64,000 nucleotides of DNA from Pegea sp. RAD2-039 (taxonomy: Eukaryota; Chordata; Thaliacea; Salpida; Salpidae): positions 930,001-994,000 of the forward strand of contig JAQGEQ010000354.1 of NCBI GenBank assembly GCA_034620365.1, in the 5' to 3' direction. Of the stretch, positions 63,255 through 64,000 are shown in pieces (position 1 is the first letter of the stretch; each line of letters opens with the position of its first letter). The translations under genes were made by a program, and so were the position numbers. A model generated the notes under the pieces. It had not been told where the DNA came from. It did not search any database and saw only the letters and a program-made list of their open reading frames with translations.

Positions 63255-64000
63255 GTTAGTAATTTCTACTCACTAGGTAGCGCTAACGACTATACTAATT
63301 ATTGAGTTTTATAAAAGTCATTAATGTAAAAAAGCTTTGCTAAAAAATCAGATTTTTTAATTTGAAATTAAGCATCATTAAAGATAAAACCCTTAGTCTC
63401 TTTTTGATATCTTTTTATTTGCTTCTTAGATATTTAAAACTCATAAAACTATTTAATAAACAACTACTGCAGATGCTTATGAATATTTTATAGTAATTGC
63501 ATCAAGCTACATTTTAAAATTGCGTTTTTTGGGGCGCTGATGTAAATATAACAGGCATTGGGTTGACAAAGTGAAATTTGAAATAAAAAAATGAACTTAA
63601 AAATAACATAATATCTAAGAAATCAGTTTGTTAAGTTTCACCAAACTAGTCAAAAATCAAAATTAGACATAAAAGCATTCTTTTCTATTTTAAGCTGATT
63701 ATTTGATATTTTAATAGAATATGAACATATTTTATGATTTTTGATCTAATATTTTTTTCCAAATTAAAGTCTTTGTGAGAAAAAATTAATTGCATCTTAA
63801 AAGATAAACTAGAAAAAGTATTTGTTTAAGTTTATTGTTTTCGATAATCTTATATAAACTCAGATTAAAGTTTTAACCCGATTAGTAAAACTTTTGAAAC
63901 TATTTTAAACTTATTGTAAATTTTAGTTTTATTGCTTCACTTATTATCTTCTTGTTTAACAAAATAACTTTGACGAAGTTTTAACAATTCACTGTCAGTT
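63255..64000. other. Intron of the unrecognised gene, to window end
   Basis: AT-rich sequence after the last supported donor; no further exon, repeat or RNA seen before the window ends. Confidence 0.4.

Overview
The window comes from an AT-rich (roughly three-quarters A+T by eye) invertebrate metazoan nuclear genome. Genes are split into small exons with GT-AG introns, and the gene set is animal-specific: a MiT/TFE transcription factor, a MAM-domain membrane protein, a B4GALT-type Golgi glycosyltransferase and an RA/PDZ scaffold. Intergenic DNA carries tRNA-derived SINEs and a decayed LINE. I could not place the phylum from sequence alone. All gene models were spliced by eye; intron phases agree at every junction used.

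Layout: (1) 216-8933, plus strand: 3' part of a very large secreted protein, 27 visible thrombospondin-type-1-like modules with only four cysteines each, nearly all on single symmetrical phase 1-1 exons, ending in a von Willebrand A (VWA) domain. A 488-bp step tandem duplication sits inside it. (2) 8934-17137: gene-poor, with a SINE, an older tRNA-like repeat and a possible alternative 5' exon of the next gene. (3) 17138-20771, plus: MiT/TFE (MITF/TFEB-like) bHLH-zipper factor, 466 residues. (4) 20772-24919: mostly empty, one SINE. (5) Four minus-strand genes in a row: ACOT7-type double-hotdog acyl-CoA thioesterase (24920-28538), single-MAM-domain type I membrane protein with Ser/Thr stalk (31202-34395), beta-1,4-galactosyltransferase (37895-39732) and a SAM-like/RA/RA/coiled-coil/PDZ scaffold (43438-50681, 5' end unresolved). 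A truncated LINE lies at 29600-30710. (6) 50682-62149: 11.5 kb without recognisable genes. (7) 62150-63254, plus: first four exons of a gene I do not recognise.

The genes do not form a pathway. Each acts alone: extracellular adhesion/matrix (TSR-VWA, MAM), transcription (MiT/TFE), lipid metabolism (ACOT7), glycan synthesis (B4GALT) and Ras-type signalling (RA/PDZ). The most unusual locus is the TSR-VWA gene, an exon-shuffled, still-expanding array of reduced TSR modules capped by a VWA domain.
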